Shown here piece by piece: positions 8,834-17,097 of a DNA stretch of 64,000 nucleotides. This DNA comes from Paraburkholderia caballeronis (GTDB taxonomy: Bacteria; Pseudomonadota; Gammaproteobacteria; Burkholderiales; Burkholderiaceae). Every line of letters starts with the position of its first letter. The first letter of the stretch is position 1. Made by a program: the position numbers and the translations under genes. The stretch spans positions 682,001 through 746,000 of the forward strand of contig NZ_FNSR01000003.1 of assembly GCF_900104845.1 (NCBI RefSeq), in the 5' to 3' direction. The notes beneath the pieces were generated by a model. The model did not search any database and was not told the DNA's origin. It saw nothing but the letters and a program-made list of their open reading frames with translations.

Positions 8834-9874
8834 ATGAAGATCACCGCCGGACAAAACGCGTCCGCGCCATCCGTTTTTCTGCCGCGCGCGCGGCTGCGCA
8901 CCGCGCTCGAACGAGGCGGCATCGTCGTGCTGCTGGTCGCGCTCGGCGTGCTGTTCACGTGGCGCGAGCCGGCGTTTCTCAGCGTGGACAACCTGTTCAG
9001 CATCCTGCAGGCCGCGGCGATCGTCGCGCTGCTCGCGATCGGCGTCTCGATCACGCTCGCCGTCGGCGGCTTCGACCTGTCGGTCGGCAGCACGGCCGCC
9101 ACGGCGCAGATGGCCGCGAGCTACGTGCTGGTCGTCTGGCAGGGCGGCGCGCTCGCGGCGTTCGCCGCGTGTCTCGCGCTCGGCGTCGGCACCGGGCTGT
9201 TCAACGGCCTGCTGATTACGCGGCTGCGCGTGCCGGACCAGCTCGCGACGCTCGGCACGCTGTTCCTGCTTGCCGGGCTGCAACTGATTCCGACCGGCGG
9301 CCGCTCGCTCGCAACCGGCACGATCCTGCCGGACGGCACCGAGACGACGGGATCGTTTCCCGATGCGTTCCTCGCGTTCGGCCGCGCGCGCTGGCTCGAC
9401 GTCGTGCCGGTGCCGGTGCTCGTGCTCGCGGGCGTCACCGTGGTCGCGGTGCTCGTGATGGAGTTCACGCGCTGGGGTCGCGTGCTGTATGCGACCGGCG
9501 GCAACGAGACCGCCGCCCGGCTCGCGGGCGCGCCGACCGCGCGTTATCGCATCGGCGCGTATGTCGCGTCCGGCGCGATCGCGTCGCTCGGCGGCGCGCT
9601 GATCGCCGCGCGGGTCGGGCGCGGCGACGTCGGCGCGGGGCATTCGCTGCTGCTCGACGCGGTCGCGGCCGCGCTGATCGGTTACGCGGTGTGGGGGCTG
9701 AAGCGGCCGAACGTGCTCGGCGCGGTGATCGGCGCGATCTTCGTCGGCGTGCTGCTGAACGGGCTGACGATGCTGAATGCGCCGTACTACATGCAGGATT
9801 TCATCAAGGGCGCGCTGCTGGTGGCCGCGCTTGCGTTCACGTTCAGCATCGGCCGGCAGGCGCGCGGGCGATGA
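8834..9874 (+). CDS. RbsC-type ABC transporter permease
   Basis: The 346-residue hydrophobic protein matches the CUT2 branched-chain/ribose permease family (BPD_transp_2). It has about eight to ten membrane spans, the IGVSITLAVGGFDLSVGS segment near residue 75 that defines RbsC-like permeases, and the YATGGNETAARLAGAPTARY cytoplasmic loop that docks to the ATPase. It begins 22 nt after the ATPase stop, with ATG 8834, so both are in one transcript. It should form a homodimeric channel with the preceding ATPase and the periplasmic protein at 11325-12371. Confidence 0.9.
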   Translation: MKITAGQNASAPSVFLPRARLRTALERGGIVVLLVALGVLFTWREPAFLSVDNLFSILQAAAIVALLAIGVSITLAVGGFDLSVGSTAATAQMAASYVLVVWQGGALAAFAACLALGVGTGLFNGLLITRLRVPDQLATLGTLFLLAGLQLIPTGGRSLATGTILPDGTETTGSFPDAFLAFGRARWLDVVPVPVLVLAGVTVVAVLVMEFTRWGRVLYATGGNETAARLAGAPTARYRIGAYVASGAIASLGGALIAARVGRGDVGAGHSLLLDAVAAALIGYAVWGLKRPNVLGAVIGAIFVGVLLNGLTMLNAPYYMQDFIKGALLVAALAFTFSIGRQARGR

Positions 9875-9940
9875 ATGCGCGAACGCATCCGCGCATAAGC
9901 GTAGGAGCGCCGCGCTGAAGTTCTTATCGCAATCGGTCGG

Positions 9941-9969
9941 TTGGACACGCCGATGTGCGCTGCTAGATT
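9941..9969 (+). promoter_or_regulatory. Predicted sigma-70 promoter upstream of second SfnB-like gene
   Basis: TTGGAC at 9941-9946 and TAGATT at 9964-9969 are spaced by 17 bp, about 45 bp before the ATG at 10015. A GGGAG ribosome site follows near 10004. The box quality is moderate. Confidence 0.45.
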
Positions 9970-10014
9970 GAAGCGCTACCGATGACGATCAACCGACTGT
10001 TCAGGGAGTAAGCC

Positions 10015-11268
10015 ATGTCAGCGATTCCGGAAGCCGCCGCGCGCGAAGCGCAGGCTGTTGCAGCAGACGTTACGCGCGCCGACGCGCGCGTGATCGGCGA
10101 CGATGCCGAGGCGATCGAGGTCGCGCGCGACCTGGCGTCGGCGTTCGCCAAAGAGGCGGCCGTGCGCGACCGCGAGCGGCGGCTGCCGTACGACGAAGCC
10201 GATGCGTTCTCGCAGTCGGGCCTGTGGGCGATCACCGTGCCGAAGGCGTATGGCGGCGCGGGCGTGTCGTTCGTCACGCTGACGCGGGTGATCGAGATCG
10301 TCGCGGCGGCCGACCCGTCGATCGGGCAACTGCCGCAGAACCATCTCGGTCTGGTCGACGTGATCGCGCTGACCGGCACCGACGCGCAGAAGCGGTTCTT
10401 CTTCGGCGAAGTGCTGAAGGGGCGGCGTTTCGGCAACGGCTTCTCGGAGAAGGGCACGAAGAACGTGCTCGACCTGCGCACGCGCGTCGTCCGGGACGGC
10501 GGCGACTACGTGATCGACGGCACGAAGTTCTATTCGACCGGTGCGCTGTTCGCGGACTACGTGCCGATCCTCGGCCTCGACGACGCGCGCCGCGCCTGGC
10601 TCGCATACGTGCCGAAGGGAACGGCGGGGCTCGACGTCGTCGACGACTGGTCCGGCTTCGGCCAGCGCACGACGGCGAGCGGCACGGTGATCGCGTCCGG
10701 CGTGCGCGTGCCGGCGGCGAACGTGCTGCCCGCCTATGAGGTGTCCGAGCGGCCGACGCTGAACGGGCCGGTGTCGCAGATCATCCAGGCGGCGATCGAC
10801 GCGGGCATCGCGCGCGCCGCGCTCGACGACACGCTTGCGTTCGTGCGCGAGCGCACCCGGCCGTGGGTCGACAGCGGCGTCGAGCGCGCGGCTGACGATC
10901 CGCTCGTGCTGCGCGAGGTCGGCCGCCTGCATATCCAGCTGCATGCAGCCGACGCATTGCTCGAACGCGCGGCGCGCACGCTCGACGAGATCGCCGCGCA
11001 GCCGGCGCCGCTCACCGAAGACGACGTCGCGCGCGCATCGGTCGCCGTGGCCGAGGCGAAGGTGCTGACCACCGAGATCGCGTTGCTCGCGGGCGAGAAG
11101 CTGTTCGAACTCGCGGGCACGCAGGCGACGCTCGCCGAGCACAACCTCGACCGCCACTGGCGCAACGCGCGCACGCATACGCTGCACGACCCGGTGCGCT
11201 GGAAATACCACCTCGTCGGCAACTACTACCTGAACGGCGTCAAGCCCGCGCGCCACGCGTGGAACTGA
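10015..11268 (+). CDS. SfnB-family sulfur acquisition oxidoreductase
   Basis: The 417-residue protein is an acyl-CoA dehydrogenase-fold flavoenzyme of the SfnB family, associated with growth on dimethyl sulfone and other organosulfur sources. Diagnostic segments are GLWAITVPKAYGGAGVS, GNGFSEKGTKN, GDYVIDGTKFYSTGALFADY, DDWSGFGQRTTASGT and the C-terminal HNLDRHWRNARTHTLHDPVRWK. It is a paralogue of the protein at 3042-4304 and shares the same YSTG and DRHWRNART blocks. It sits between the ABC permease gene and the gene for the binding protein, so it is embedded in the transport operon. The substrate is inferred to be a sulfur compound. Confidence 0.88.
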   Translation: MSAIPEAAAREAQAVAADVTRADARVIGDDAEAIEVARDLASAFAKEAAVRDRERRLPYDEADAFSQSGLWAITVPKAYGGAGVSFVTLTRVIEIVAAADPSIGQLPQNHLGLVDVIALTGTDAQKRFFFGEVLKGRRFGNGFSEKGTKNVLDLRTRVVRDGGDYVIDGTKFYSTGALFADYVPILGLDDARRAWLAYVPKGTAGLDVVDDWSGFGQRTTASGTVIASGVRVPAANVLPAYEVSERPTLNGPVSQIIQAAIDAGIARAALDDTLAFVRERTRPWVDSGVERAADDPLVLREVGRLHIQLHAADALLERAARTLDEIAAQPAPLTEDDVARASVAVAEAKVLTTEIALLAGEKLFELAGTQATLAEHNLDRHWRNARTHTLHDPVRWKYHLVGNYYLNGVKPARHAWN

Positions 11269-11324
11269 CCGTCCGGCCGCGCGACACGACGCCCGATCCC
11301 TTCGACCTTCATCGACCCCTGCCC

Positions 11325-12371
11325 ATGATCGACAAACTGTTTCGCAGCTTCGCAATCGCGGCCTCGCTCGCCGCAAGCCTTTCCGTTCACGCGGCGACCG
11401 GCCTGGCCAACGCGCCCGCGCCGTTCGATCGCGGCGGCGTGAAGATCGCGCTCGTGAACTACCTGTCCACCGGCGACTTCTTCCAGGCCTACGAGGCCGG
11501 CGCGCAGAAGCAGGCGAAGGCGCTCGGCATCGATCTGCGGATCTACGAAGGACGCCAGGACGCGACGCAGCAGCGCGATCAGATCCAGCAGGCGATCAAC
11601 GTCGGCGTGTCCGCGATCATCGTGAATCACGGGCTGCCGGAGTCGCTGAAGGACGTCGTGCAGACCGCGCTCGACAAGGGGATCAAGGTCGTGGCGTTCG
11701 ACGTCGATCTGGCGAACCCGAAGGTGCCGCAGATCGAGCAGAGCGACCACGACCTCGCGACGCTGCTGCTGAACCAGGCGGTGAAGGACAACGGAGCCGC
11801 ATTCAATGCGGCGTACGTGTACGTGGCGGGGTTCGCGCCGCTCGACCGTCGCGACGCGGTGTGGCAGTCGTTCAAGGCCGCGCATCCGGGCGTGAAGGAG
11901 GTCGCGCGGTTCGGCACCGTCGACAATCCGATCGCGCAGTCGGTCGCGAACCAGGCGGGGGCCGCGTATCGCGCGCATCCGGACGTGCGCGTGGTGTTCG
12001 CGCCGTACGACGAGTTCGCGCGCGGCGCGAAGCTCGCGGCGGACGAGGCCGGCATCGCGTCGAAGCTGCGCATCTACAGCGCGGACATCTCGACGGCGGA
12101 CATCGAGGCGATTCGCGCGCCGGGCAGCCCGTGGGTCGCGACGGCGGCGACGAATCCGGCCGTCGTCGGCGCGGTGTCGGTGCGCGCGGCGGCGCTGCTG
12201 GTCGCGGGGCAGGACCCGGGGCATCGCATCGAGGTGAAGCCGACGCTGATTACGCGCGACGACCTCGTGAAGAACGACATTCACAACGTCGCGGAACTCG
12301 GCGCGAAGTTCGGCGCGTTCCGCCGCGCGGATGTCGTGCGTGCGGCGTGGATTCCGGACGCGAACGATTGA
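11325..12371 (+). CDS. Periplasmic sugar-type ABC substrate-binding protein
   Basis: This 348-residue protein belongs to the periplasmic binding protein type 1 (RbsB-like) family. An N-terminal Sec signal peptide is clear: positively charged MIDKLFR, a hydrophobic AIAASLAASLSV core and a VHAA cleavage region. The mature part starts with a family-type KIALVNYLSTGDFFQAYEAG, followed by GIDLRIYEGRQDATQQRDQIQQAI and GVSAIIVNHG. The ATG at 11325 is chosen because it opens the signal peptide; an upstream in-frame start is not needed. It is the ligand receptor for the ATPase and permease at 7322-9874. Its position after an SfnB-type oxidoreductase suggests an organosulfur ligand, perhaps a sulfur-containing glycoside, but this is inference. 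Confidence 0.87.
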   Translation: MIDKLFRSFAIAASLAASLSVHAATGLANAPAPFDRGGVKIALVNYLSTGDFFQAYEAGAQKQAKALGIDLRIYEGRQDATQQRDQIQQAINVGVSAIIVNHGLPESLKDVVQTALDKGIKVVAFDVDLANPKVPQIEQSDHDLATLLLNQAVKDNGAAFNAAYVYVAGFAPLDRRDAVWQSFKAAHPGVKEVARFGTVDNPIAQSVANQAGAAYRAHPDVRVVFAPYDEFARGAKLAADEAGIASKLRIYSADISTADIEAIRAPGSPWVATAATNPAVVGAVSVRAAALLVAGQDPGHRIEVKPTLITRDDLVKNDIHNVAELGAKFGAFRRADVVRAAWIPDAND

Positions 12372-12442
12372 GACAGCGTGCCGGTGGTCGTGGCAGGCTA
12401 AGCTAATCGTCCGCACACCCTCGGCCGGTCCACCAGCGCCGT

Positions 12443-13339
12443 TCAGCTTCGCGCCGTCCCCCGTTCGACTTCGCCGCGCACATACTGCAGGAACGCGCGC
12501 ACGGCCCGCGAGCGCTCGTGCCGTCGATACAGCAGCGCAAGTTCCGACGGGATCGGCTTGCCGGCCAGCGGCCGGTAGACGACGCCCGGCAGCGACACGC
12601 ACGCGCTCAGCGCGGCGGGAATGATCGCGACCGTCTCGCCGAGCGACACGCTCGCGAGCACGGCGATCAGCGGGCCGGGCCGCAGCGCGATCCGCGGCGA
12701 GAAGCGGCCGCGCCGCGCGACTTCCGCCGTGCCGGACTCCTGCTCGGGCACGGCGAACTGCGCGTCGCGCAACTGCTGCGGGGCGATGACCTGCTGCGAA
12801 GCCAGCGCGGAATCTTCCGGCAGCGCGACGACGAACTCGTCCTGCTGCACGCGGGTGGCCTGCAACTCTTCCGGGTAGCGCATCGGCGGCCTCACGTACG
12901 CGACGTCGATCCGCCGGTCCACGAGGCGTCCCGGAATCTCGTCCATCGGTATCTCGGCGACCTCGATGTCGATCAGCGGGTGCAGCCGGCGAAACTCCGT
13001 CACGGTCTTGCGCATCACGCCGGCGAACGCAGCCGACACGATATAGCCGATCCGGATGCGCCCGAGTTGTCCGCGCTCCGCGAGCAGCCCGAGTTCGCGC
13101 GCCTGTTCGAGCTGTGCGAGCGCGGCGGCCGCTGCGGGGATATACGCTTCGCCGGCGGCCGTCAGCGACACCGAGCGGCGGGTGCGCTCGAACAGCCGAA
13201 ACTTCAGCAGGCGTTCGGCGTCCTGGATCTGCTTCGTCAGCGACGGCGGTGCGATGCCCAGTTCGTCCGCCGCGCGCGCGAAATGCAGATGCCGCGCGAC
13301 GGCCAGGATGCAGTGCAGGTGACGGATTTCAAGATTCAT
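12443..13339 (-). CDS. LysR-family transcriptional regulator
   Basis: The 298-residue product has the LysR layout. An N-terminal helix-turn-helix (HFARAADELGIAPPSLTKQI, residues about 18-38) with LLKFRLFERTRRSVSLTAAG precedes a two-lobe inducer-binding domain starting at GRIRIGYIVSAAF. This type resembles CatM/BenM-like regulators. I start at ATG 13339 (MNLEIRHLH), since upstream codons are arginine-rich and off-family. It is convergent with the ABC transporter cluster, with 71 bp between stops, and co-oriented with malate synthase upstream. Its target could be either the organosulfur cluster or the glc genes; the sequence does not decide. Confidence 0.88.
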   Translation of the reverse strand: MNLEIRHLHCILAVARHLHFARAADELGIAPPSLTKQIQDAERLLKFRLFERTRRSVSLTAAGEAYIPAAAAALAQLEQARELGLLAERGQLGRIRIGYIVSAAFAGVMRKTVTEFRRLHPLIDIEVAEIPMDEIPGRLVDRRIDVAYVRPPMRYPEELQATRVQQDEFVVALPEDSALASQQVIAPQQLRDAQFAVPEQESGTAEVARRGRFSPRIALRPGPLIAVLASVSLGETVAIIPAALSACVSLPGVVYRPLAGKPIPSELALLYRRHERSRAVRAFLQYVRGEVERGTARS

Positions 13340-13489
13340 CGGGCGCAAGCGGTTGCCGCGGCGATTTCTGCGTGCCGGCACGGCGCGCGCCGGGTTGCGA
13401 ACGCGGGCCGGTTCCGAACCGTTGCGGCTCGAAGCCGGCCTGCGGGAGATGCGATCCAGCGGACGTGGGCCTCGCGGCCAACGCCGCCG

Positions 13490-15664
13490 TCAGCCCTGCG
13501 CCTTCAACGCGAGGCGGAACTTGTGCAGCAGCGGCTCGGTATAGCCGCTCGGCTGCGCGCGGCCTTCGAACACCAGCGCGCACGCGGCCTCGAACGCGAG
13601 CGACGCATCGAAGTCCGGCGCCATCGGCCGGTACTCCGGATCACCCGCGTTCTGTCCGTCGACCACCTTCGCCATGCGGCGGAACGTGTCCTCGACCTGC
13701 TCGCGCGTGACGACGCCGTGATGCAGCCAGTTCGCGATGTGCTGGCTCGATATGCGCAGCGTCGCGCGGTCCTCCATCAGCCCGACGTCGTTGATGTCCG
13801 GCACCTTCGAGCAGCCGACGCCCTGGTCGACCCAGCGCACCACGTAACCGAGAATGCCCTGCGCGTTGTTGTCCAGTTCCTGGCGGATCTCGTCGGCGTT
13901 CCAGTTCGCCTTTTCGACGACCGGGATCGTCAGCAGGCCGTCGAGCAGTTCGTCGCGCACGCTCGCGTAGTCGATCTTTTCGAGTTCCTGCTGGACGGCC
14001 TGCACGTCGACCTGGTGGTAGTGCAGCGCGTGCAGCGTCGCGGCGGTCGGCGACGGCACCCAGGCGGTGTTCGCGCCGGCCTTCGGATGCGCGATCTTCT
14101 GTTCGAGCATCGCGTGCATCAGGTCCGGCATCGCCCACATGCCCTTGCCGATCTGCGCGCGGCCGCGCAGCCCCGCGGCGAGGCCGACCAGCACGTTGCT
14201 GCGCTCGTACGCGGTGATCCACGGCGTGGTCTTCATGTCGCCCTTGCGCAGCATCGGGCCGGCTTCCATCGACGTGTGCATCTCGTCGCCGGTGCGGTCG
14301 AGAAAACCCGTGTTGATGAACGCGACGCGCGCGGACGCCTCGGCGATCGACGCGAGCAGGTTCACGCTCGTGCGGCGCTCCTCGTCCATGATCCCCATCT
14401 TCAGCGTGTTGCGCGCGAGGCCGAACAGGTCCTCGACGCGGCCGAACAGTTCGTTCGCGAACGCGACTTCGAGCGGGCCGTGCATCTTCGGCTTCACGAT
14501 GTAGATCGAGCCGGTGCGCGAATTGAGCTGGTGCTGGCGGTCGTGCAGCGCGCACAGCGTCGTCAGCACCGCGTCGAGAATGCCTTCGGGAATCTCGCGG
14601 CCGTCGCGGTCGAGCACCGCCGGGTTCGTCATCAGATGGCCGACGTTGCGGATGAACAGCAGCGAGCGGCCGTGCAGCGTCAGCGTCGAGCCGTCCGGCG
14701 TGCGGTATTCGCGGTCCGGGTTCAGGCGGCGCGTGAAGGTCTTGCCGTTCTTCGTCACCGATTCGCTCAGCGTGCCGGTCATCAGCCCGAGCCAGTTGCG
14801 GTACAGCTGCACCTTGTCGTCGGCGTCCACCGCGGCCACCGAGTCCTCGCAGTCGATGATCGTCGTGACGGCGGCTTCGAGCAGCACGTCCTTCACGTGC
14901 GCCGCGTCGGTCCTGCCGATCGGGTCGTTCGCGTCGATCTGGATTTCGAAGTGCAGGCCGTTGTGCCGGAGCAGCAGGGCCGACGGCGCGGCCGCGTCGC
15001 CCTGGAAGCCGACGAACTGCGCGGGCGTCTTCAGCGCGACGGCGCCGCTCGCGGTCTGCACGGCGAGCTGGCCGTTTTCGACCGCATAACCGGTCGCGTC
15101 GGCATGGGAGCCGGTCGCGAGCGGCGCCGCGCCGTCGAGGAACGCGCGGGCGCGGGCGATCACCAGCGCGCCGCGCGCCGGATTGAACGACGCGCCGCGC
15201 GCGGCGTCGCCGGTTTCGGGGATCGCGTCGGTGCCGTACAGCGCGTCGTAGAGGCTGCCCCAGCGCGCATTCGCGGCGTTCAGCGCATAACGCGCGTTGG
15301 ACAGCGGCACGACGAGCTGCGGGCCGGCCTGCGAGGCGATCTCGGTGTCGACGTGGTCGGTCGTCGCCCGCACGCTGGCCGGCGCCGGCACGATGTAGCC
15401 GATGCCTTCGAGGAAGGCGCGGTACGCGCGCAGGTCGCGCACCGGGCCGGGGTTCGCGCGGTGCCAGTCGTCGAGGTCGCGTTGCAGCCGGTCGCGCTCG
15501 GCGAGCAGCGCGCGGTTCTTCGGCGCGAGGTCATGCACGATCGCGTCGAATCCGGTCCAGAACGCGGCGCTGTCTACGCCGGTGCCGGGCAGGGCTTCCT
15601 TCTCGACGAACTCTTCAAGGACGGCGGCCACTTTCAGGCTGCCTCGGTCGGTCATCTGTGTCAT
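13490..15664 (-). CDS. glcB: Malate synthase G
   Basis: The 724-residue protein is the large monomeric malate synthase isoform G, which condenses glyoxylate with acetyl-CoA to form malate. Family segments include [48 protein letters not shown], the [11 protein letters not shown] block with the catalytic and Mg-binding region, and [18 protein letters not shown] near residue 455. The length matches the usual 720-725 residues. The start is ATG 15664 (MTQMTDRG). It lies downstream of glcG and the GntR regulator on the same strand and beside glyoxylate aminotransferase. The group forms a glycolate/glyoxylate assimilation locus in the cytosol. Confidence 0.96.
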   Translation of the reverse strand: MTQMTDRGSLKVAAVLEEFVEKEALPGTGVDSAAFWTGFDAIVHDLAPKNRALLAERDRLQRDLDDWHRANPGPVRDLRAYRAFLEGIGYIVPAPASVRATTDHVDTEIASQAGPQLVVPLSNARYALNAANARWGSLYDALYGTDAIPETGDAARGASFNPARGALVIARARAFLDGAAPLATGSHADATGYAVENGQLAVQTASGAVALKTPAQFVGFQGDAAAPSALLLRHNGLHFEIQIDANDPIGRTDAAHVKDVLLEAAVTTIIDCEDSVAAVDADDKVQLYRNWLGLMTGTLSESVTKNGKTFTRRLNPDREYRTPDGSTLTLHGRSLLFIRNVGHLMTNPAVLDRDGREIPEGILDAVLTTLCALHDRQHQLNSRTGSIYIVKPKMHGPLEVAFANELFGRVEDLFGLARNTLKMGIMDEERRTSVNLLASIAEASARVAFINTGFLDRTGDEMHTSMEAGPMLRKGDMKTTPWITAYERSNVLVGLAAGLRGRAQIGKGMWAMPDLMHAMLEQKIAHPKAGANTAWVPSPTAATLHALHYHQVDVQAVQQELEKIDYASVRDELLDGLLTIPVVEKANWNADEIRQELDNNAQGILGYVVRWVDQGVGCSKVPDINDVGLMEDRATLRISSQHIANWLHHGVVTREQVEDTFRRMAKVVDGQNAGDPEYRPMAPDFDASLAFEAACALVFEGRAQPSGYTEPLLHKFRLALKAQG

Positions 15665-15737
15665 GGGTCGGTCTTTACTGGCGACAAGGGCTGGGGGGCG
15701 GTCATGCGCGTGCGATGCGGTGCGCGGGGGCGGCCGG

Positions 15738-16136
15738 TTATACGCTTTGCACGCCGGCACGGGCGATCTGGGCGTCCTGGTCGGGCTTCACGCCGGATAC
15801 GCCGACTGCGCCGACCACCTGGCCGTCCACGATCACCGGGATGCCGCCTTCGAGCGTACCAGCAAGCGGCGCGCTGAGAAAGGCGGTCCGTCCACCATTG
15901 ATCATGTCCTCGTACTGCTTCGTCTCGCGGCGGCCGAGCGCGGCGGTGCGGGCCTTCTCGGTCGCGATGTACGCGCCGATCGGCGCGCAGCCGTCGAGGC
16001 GCAGCACGCCGAGCGGGTGGCCGCCGTCGTCGACGACGGCGATCGCCACCAGCCACTGGTTGCGTTCGGCTTCCGCGCGGGCGGCCTCGATGATGCGCGT
16101 CGTTTCGGTGACCGTCAGAATGGGCTTGCTTTGCAC
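15738..16136 (-). CDS. glcG: GlcG/HbpS-family heme-degrading-like protein
   Basis: The 132-residue protein belongs to the GlcG/HbpS (DUF336) family, a small octameric fold encoded in many glycolate-oxidation loci. Visible family segments are [40 protein letters not shown], the [19 protein letters not shown] helix and [19 protein letters not shown]. It starts at ATG 16136 after an AGGAG-type site and ends 73 nt before malate synthase G, consistent with one operon. The molecular role of GlcG is unclear in the literature; heme or cofactor binding is known only for some relatives. Confidence 0.88.
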   Translation of the reverse strand: MQSKPILTVTETTRIIEAARAEAERNQWLVAIAVVDDGGHPLGVLRLDGCAPIGAYIATEKARTAALGRRETKQYEDMINGGRTAFLSAPLAGTLEGGIPVIVDGQVVGAVGVSGVKPDQDAQIARAGVQSV

Positions 16137-16198
16137 GTTTTAATCTCCTTGCGAATCGGACTGCGGGTGGTGGAGCGGGGGAGTCCCGCCTGTGAGGG

Positions 16199-16221
16199 GG
16201 CCGCGTTTTGCGGCCGTTTTG
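16199..16221. terminator. GC-rich hairpin between regulator and glcG
   Basis: A six-base-pair stem GGCCGC/GCGGCC with a GTTTT loop lies at 16199-16215, followed on the plus strand by GTTTTG. For the minus-strand regulator gene that ends at 16240 it forms a hairpin without a U-tract, so its terminator function is uncertain. Confidence 0.35.
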
Positions 16222-16239
16222 TGAGCTTTCGCCTTCGGC

Positions 16240-16950
16240 TCAGGCTTTCATCGCGCTGTCAGCCGGGACCTGCTGAAGCACCGCGTCGCGCTTGTCGAGC
16301 AGATGCTGGCGCAGGACGGCGGCCAGCCGCTTGCCGTCGCGCGCGTCGAGCGCCTTCAGCATGGCTTCGTGATCGTCGATTGCGTGGTCCCATTTCGTAC
16401 TCTGAAAGTTCGAGCGAAAACGCGCCGCCTGGAGCCGGCGGTTGATCGCGACGTACACGTCGCGCAGCGCCTGGTTGCCGGCGGCCTCGTTGATCCGGTC
16501 GTGGATCGCCTGGTTGCGACTGTAATACCCGGCGAGATCGTTGCGGACCCGGCAGGCTAGCATGGCGTAATGCAGTTCGCGAATTTCCGCGATGTCGCGT
16601 TCGGTGATGCGCAGGCACGCCAGTTCGCCCGAAAGGGCTTCTAGCCCGCTCATCAGCTCGAAATTTTCGCGCAGTTCGCGCTCGGACATCGTCCGCACGA
16701 ACGCGCCGCGATTGGGAATGATCTCGATCAGGCCGTCCACTTCGAGCGCTTTCAGCGCCTCGCGCAGCGGCGTGCGCGAGATGCCCAGGGTTTCGCACAG
16801 TTCGCGCTCGTTCAGCTTCATGCCCGGCGTGAGCACCCCCTCGACGATCAGCCGCCGCAACTGCTCGACCACCGTGTCGTGCAGGCGCGGGCGTTCGAGT
16901 TTGGCGATCACGGGCGTTTCCGCCTGTCCGTCAGTCGCGTAATTTTGCAT
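16240..16950 (-). CDS. GntR-family (FadR/FCD subfamily) regulator
   Basis: The 236-residue protein has an N-terminal GntR winged helix (LHDTVVEQLRRLIVEGVLTP then NERELCETLGISRTPLREAL) and a C-terminal all-helical FCD ligand domain with the metal-ligand pattern of this class (EAMLKALDARDG near the end). Such regulators sense carboxylic acids. I start at ATG 16950 (MQNYATDG): a GGAG ribosome site lies six bases upstream, and the longer ATG at 16986 would place the operator inside coding sequence. A 16-bp site overlaps the start codon and recurs before the divergent aminotransferase gene, so the protein probably represses itself and the glyoxylate genes. It resembles GlcC in context. Confidence 0.87.
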   Translation of the reverse strand: MQNYATDGQAETPVIAKLERPRLHDTVVEQLRRLIVEGVLTPGMKLNERELCETLGISRTPLREALKALEVDGLIEIIPNRGAFVRTMSERELRENFELMSGLEALSGELACLRITERDIAEIRELHYAMLACRVRNDLAGYYSRNQAIHDRINEAAGNQALRDVYVAINRRLQAARFRSNFQSTKWDHAIDDHEAMLKALDARDGKRLAAVLRQHLLDKRDAVLQQVPADSAMKA

Positions 16951-16956
16951 GCAATA
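16941..16956. promoter_or_regulatory. Predicted GntR/FCD operator, copy 1
   Basis: AATTTTGCATGCAATA contains the perfect 10-bp palindrome TTGCATGCAA at 16945-16954. The site covers the start codon of the GntR gene and abuts its ribosome site, consistent with autorepression. An identical 16-mer recurs at 17062-17077. TGC/GCA half-sites of this form fit GntR-family operators. Confidence 0.65.
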
Positions 16957-17061
16957 CTCCATATTCGATTGGACGAATCTTATCACCGTCTAATTTCGGC
17001 TAATATGCCGGGTAAACGAGGATTTCTAATCGGAGCCAGCGGCACGTAGCATGGGAAATAG

Positions 17062-17077
17062 AATTTTGCATGCAATA
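17062..17077. promoter_or_regulatory. Predicted GntR/FCD operator, copy 2
   Basis: This is the same 16-mer, AATTTTGCATGCAATA, with palindrome TTGCATGCAA at 17066-17075. It lies 20 bp before the aminotransferase start codon, just upstream of its ribosome site, where a bound repressor would block transcription of the plus-strand operon. Confidence 0.65.
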
Positions 17078-17097
17078 TTCAAACGGGAGAGCCCTCC

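Noticed and set aside
12518..15877. Plus-strand open frame of over 1100 codons opposite LysR and malate synthase.
   Set aside because: It is the antisense of two confidently assigned genes and is dominated by Arg, Ala and His, without motifs.
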